Source: an uncultured Bacilli bacterium (GTDB lineage Bacteria; Bacillota_I; Bacilli_A; RF39; UBA660). Taken from it: 14,792 nucleotides of DNA. Both the position numbers and the translations under genes were made by a program. The stretch is taken from assembly GCA_947627835.1 (NCBI GenBank), contig CANQXM010000022.1, forward strand, positions 1 to 14,792, in the 5' to 3' direction. This document shows, piece by piece, positions 12,314 through 14,792 of this stretch. The number at the start of each line of letters is the position of its first letter. Position 1 is the stretch's first letter. Under the pieces are notes generated by a model. It had not been told where the DNA came from, searched no databases, and worked only from the letters and a program-made list of their open reading frames with translations.

Positions 12314-13084
12314 CTTTCGAACTAGAATCTTTTGATATTGTTTTCTCATGATAAAGATGGAAAAAATTAACAAAATTAGTAGGATTATTAGCATCCAACT
12401 TTTATTTTTTTTCGTTTCTGTTTCTGGGTTTAGAACTACATATTCCATTTCTTCAATAATTTCTTCTTGATTTTTCTTACCAATGGTTACTTCTCCTGGT
12501 TTTTCAAAGGTAATATGCCCTTGTTCGTCAATTTTGGCTACTTCTTCATTACTGCTAAAATAGGTTTCTTCTTCACTTTCTAAGGGAGATGGAAACATAC
12601 TGGTTCCAATGGTTACTTTTTCTTTTACAGAAATTAGTCCACTGGTTGTATCAAATAATTTTTTTTGATGATTTAAATCACTAAAGTTGGTTACTTCCAA
12701 TTCTAAATTGCTTTTGCCACTTGGTGCTAGGACTTCAAAGGTTAAACTAGCAATCGTTTCGTTATCCGTGATCTTTTTTTCTTCACTTAATGAGATTGCA
12801 TAGAGAGTAATGGTATGACTACTATTTTCTTCCAATCCTTTCATATCGGCATTTGCAAGGGAGGTAATTTCTCCTTCTTTATATTTGATGATTTCTTCAT
12901 CATAGCGAATTTTCATTCCTAATGAATGAATTCCCGGATTATTTGTAATTGTAATGGGAATGGTAACGGTTTCTCCTTGAAGAGCAGAAGAACTTCCTAT
13001 GGCAATCATAGGAAGTTCACTTGCCAAAACTTTTCCTGTTAATAAAAAGAAAAGAAGAAAGAAGAGTTTAATTTTTCTTTGCAT
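12305..13084 (-). CDS. Membrane-anchored cohesin-domain surface protein
   Basis: Cohesin modules bind dockerin modules to assemble extracellular protein complexes. The 259-residue protein has an N-terminal signal peptide (basic QRKIK, hydrophobic core LFFLLFFLLTG, cut after about residue 21). A cohesin-like beta domain spans about 24-152, with LPMIAIGSSSALQGETVTIPITITNNPGIHSLGMKIRYDEEII-type pattern beginning at residue 24 and ASLTFEVLA near 112. A short Big_2-like remnant follows at about 175-203 (FSSNEEVAKIDEQGHITF), then a Glu-rich stretch. One membrane helix near 230-245 and a basic tail complete it. AGGA precedes the ATG, and the first 17 bases overlap the end of the Big_2 gene, so the pair is translationally coupled. 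No dockerin partner is visible in the window. Confidence 0.8.
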   Translation of the reverse strand: MQRKIKLFFLLFFLLTGKVLASELPMIAIGSSSALQGETVTIPITITNNPGIHSLGMKIRYDEEIIKYKEGEITSLANADMKGLEENSSHTITLYAISLSEEKKITDNETIASLTFEVLAPSGKSNLELEVTNFSDLNHQKKLFDTTSGLISVKEKVTIGTSMFPSPLESEEETYFSSNEEVAKIDEQGHITFEKPGEVTIGKKNQEEIIEEMEYVVLNPETETKKNKSWMLIILLILLIFSIFIMRKQYQKILVRKNA

Positions 13085-14792
13085 CTTTTTTTCCTATATA
13101 AAGCATCCCGATTAAACTTCCAAGGAAAGTGATGGCTAAAGCAAAATAAGTACTTGCTTTTACATTTCCAGTTTGAGGAATGCCACTTGTTCCTTTGATA
13201 ACGATTTTTAAAACACTGGTAAGTCCATTACTTGCAGTTACGGTAATGGTAGCGGTTCCAGGAGCATTCGCTGTAATATGTCCGTTTTCATCGACAGAGA
13301 CGATGGCTTCATCACTCGAAGTATAGGTATAAGTTAGTTGTTCAGTAGTATTTTCTGGTGTTACTGAAATCCATAAATCTTCTTCATCTCCAACGGATAG
13401 TTCTTTACTTAATGGTTCAATCGTAATTTTTTGGGCTTTGATTTCTTCAACGGTGATTTCATATTCTTTCGTTATATTTCCAACAGTTACTTTTATTTTG
13501 GTAGAACCTGCCTTTTTGGTGATTAATATTCCCTCTTTGATTTCTATGATATTTTCATCTTCTACTTCATACGTAAGTTGATCTACTTCGGTAGTGTCGA
13601 GAGGTTTCGGTGTGAGATGAAGCTCTTTGGTACTTCCTAATAACAAGTGATTTGGAATATCCATTTCAAAATCTTCTAGAGGTATTATTTTTACCGTTAC
13701 TTCGACTTGACTTGTTAGGCCATCTGGCAAGGTTGCAAGAATGGTTGTTTTCCCTTCTTTTTTAGCTGTAATCACACCACTTGCTGAGATGGTAGCAATC
13801 CTTTCATCTAAGCTTTTCCAAGTAATTGTCTTTAATTCTTCGGTTGCATTTTCTGGGCTGATGTTTGCATGAATCGTTTTTTGCGTATTTTTTAGCATGG
13901 TTATTTGAGTTGATTCTAGCGAAAAATTCATGACTGGGATGACGACTTGGACTGGAATAGTTTTTATTTTATTACCAATTTGGGCTTTAATGATCGTCTT
14001 TCCTTCTTTTTTGGCCTTAACAAAACCATTTTCATTTACAGAAACAATATCGTCGTCTTCGGAAGACCAAATGACTTGTACTGGATCTGTCGTATCTACT
14101 GGATCTAATAAGACACTTAATGTTGTTTCACTAACTCTTCCAAAAGCACTCCCCTCTTTATTTAAGCGAAGTTCTTTGATTACTTGATTATTTTGAGTAA
14201 TTTCAAAATCTTTTAATTTGGCAATCACTTTGACAATGATGGTTGCCGTTTTGCCATTTATTTTCGCAACGACACTGGTGGTTCCAAGTTTATTTGCATG
14301 AATCACGCTTCCCTGAATTGATAAGTAACTGTCTTCTGATAATTCGTATTGAATATTTTTTCTTTCTTCCTTATCTAAAGCTTCTTCTGGGCTTACTATT
14401 ACATAATCTTGTAAGTCTAAGTCATTTCCTCTTTCTACTTCTATGATGCTTTTACTAAATTCAATCTTTTTTAATGGAACTAAAACGGTTACTTGAATTT
14501 TTTTCGTTACCTTTTCACCTGCTAGGGTTTGGTAAGTTGCAAGAATGGTTGTACTTCCTTTCCCGGTTGCTTTTAAAAGGCCATTTTCATCGATTGTAGC
14601 AATGTTGTTATTTTCACTTTGCCAAGTTATGGTTGGATGTTCATCGGCATTTGCAGGAGTAAAGGTAATTCCTAGTTGCTCTTCACAAATTCCATCATCA
14701 CAATTTTTATAAAGTGTAATTGATTCACTTGGGGTGACTACTCCACTATTTGGATCTACGGGTGTTTTGACAATAACCGGAATCTTTATTTC
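13068..14792 (-). CDS. Big_2-repeat surface protein with sortase-type anchor (5' end outside window)
   Basis: The last 574 residues of a large secreted protein are open to the window edge, with no believable start; a GTG at 14306 is just an internal Val in a repeat. At least six bacterial Ig-like (Big_2) domains follow one another, each about 70-90 residues. Typical repeat cores are TITWQSENNNIATIDENG, TITWKSLDERIATISASG and TYTSSDEAIVSVDENGHIT, followed by a Gly-Thr-x-x-I strand. The C-terminus has IPQTG (about 538-542), a hydrophobic helix and KKDAKKN, matching a sortase cell-wall sorting signal with Ile in place of Leu. Near the left end of the protein, CDDGIC could form a small disulfide loop. 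It is probably wall-linked and adhesive or structural, and is cotranscribed with the cohesin protein. Confidence 0.92.
   Translation of the reverse strand, partial: EIKIPVIVKTPVDPNSGVVTPSESITLYKNCDDGICEEQLGITFTPANADEHPTITWQSENNNIATIDENGLLKATGKGSTTILATYQTLAGEKVTKKIQVTVLVPLKKIEFSKSIIEVERGNDLDLQDYVIVSPEEALDKEERKNIQYELSEDSYLSIQGSVIHANKLGTTSVVAKINGKTATIIVKVIAKLKDFEITQNNQVIKELRLNKEGSAFGRVSETTLSVLLDPVDTTDPVQVIWSSEDDDIVSVNENGFVKAKKEGKTIIKAQIGNKIKTIPVQVVIPVMNFSLESTQITMLKNTQKTIHANISPENATEELKTITWKSLDERIATISASGVITAKKEGKTTILATLPDGLTSQVEVTVKIIPLEDFEMDIPNHLLLGSTKELHLTPKPLDTTEVDQLTYEVEDENIIEIKEGILITKKAGSTKIKVTVGNITKEYEITVEEIKAQKITIEPLSKELSVGDEEDLWISVTPENTTEQLTYTYTSSDEAIVSVDENGHITANAPGTATITVTASNGLTSVLKIVIKGTSGIPQTGNVKASTYFALAITFLGSLIGMLYIGKKDAKKN

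Noticed and set aside
14304..14306. GTG as the start of the Big_2 protein
   Set aside because: It is a Val in the middle of a repeat; the same frame continues without a stop to the window edge.
13068..14792. Tandem DNA repeat array in the Big_2 gene
   Set aside because: The repeats are clear only at protein level; the DNA copies have diverged too far to call a nucleotide repeat.

Overview
The window is AT-rich, gene-dense DNA from a low-GC, Gram-positive, spore-forming bacterium. It carries spoIIGA-sigE-sigG-ymxH, ftsA-ftsZ, lexA, a surface protein with a sortase-type tail, and strong GGAGG-type Shine-Dalgarno sites. Gene content and order point to the Bacilli in the broad sense, perhaps an Erysipelotrichales- or RF39-like gut lineage. 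That placement is inference; no rRNA is present to fix it. Almost everything is on the minus strand; only lexA and a small Phe-rich membrane protein are on plus.

Left edge (1-2900), an SOS locus. lexA (+) faces a minus-strand cluster across a 120-bp divergent regulatory region with two LexA-box matches. One lies inside the spacer of a consensus minus-strand promoter and the other overlaps the lexA -35. The minus cluster is a 55-aa single-pass membrane protein, a 101-aa protein and a transketolase-like protein cut by the window edge. The order matches the lexA/yneA-yneB-ynzC-tkt locus of Bacillus and the lexA/sosA locus of Staphylococcus. The 55-aa protein is therefore a candidate minimal SOS division inhibitor. 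The transketolase relative has an intact reading frame but has lost nearly all thiamine-diphosphate and catalytic residues.

Middle (2900-6060). There is a GluP-type rhomboid protease, then a convergent Phe-rich membrane protein. These are followed by rluD-type pseudouridine synthase and lspA signal peptidase II, which overlap and share a promoter, and the ymxH/ylmC PRC-barrel gene.

Sporulation and division block (6094-12300). Reading in the transcribed direction, ftsA and ftsZ come first, then two unrecognised membrane proteins each with its own terminator. spoIIGA, sigE (with a short pro-sequence), sigG and ymxH follow. The sigE-sigG gap holds a 16-bp hairpin that buries the sigG Shine-Dalgarno, plus a candidate forespore promoter whose start would fall just past the hairpin loop. 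That arrangement would block sigG translation from read-through mRNA but allow it from its own transcript.

Right edge (12300-14792). A membrane-anchored cohesin-domain protein overlaps the end of a large repetitive Big_2 surface protein with a sortase-like IPQTG tail, whose beginning lies outside the window. No rRNA, tRNA, CRISPR array or insertion sequence was seen, and no gene-free stretch reaches 300 bases.
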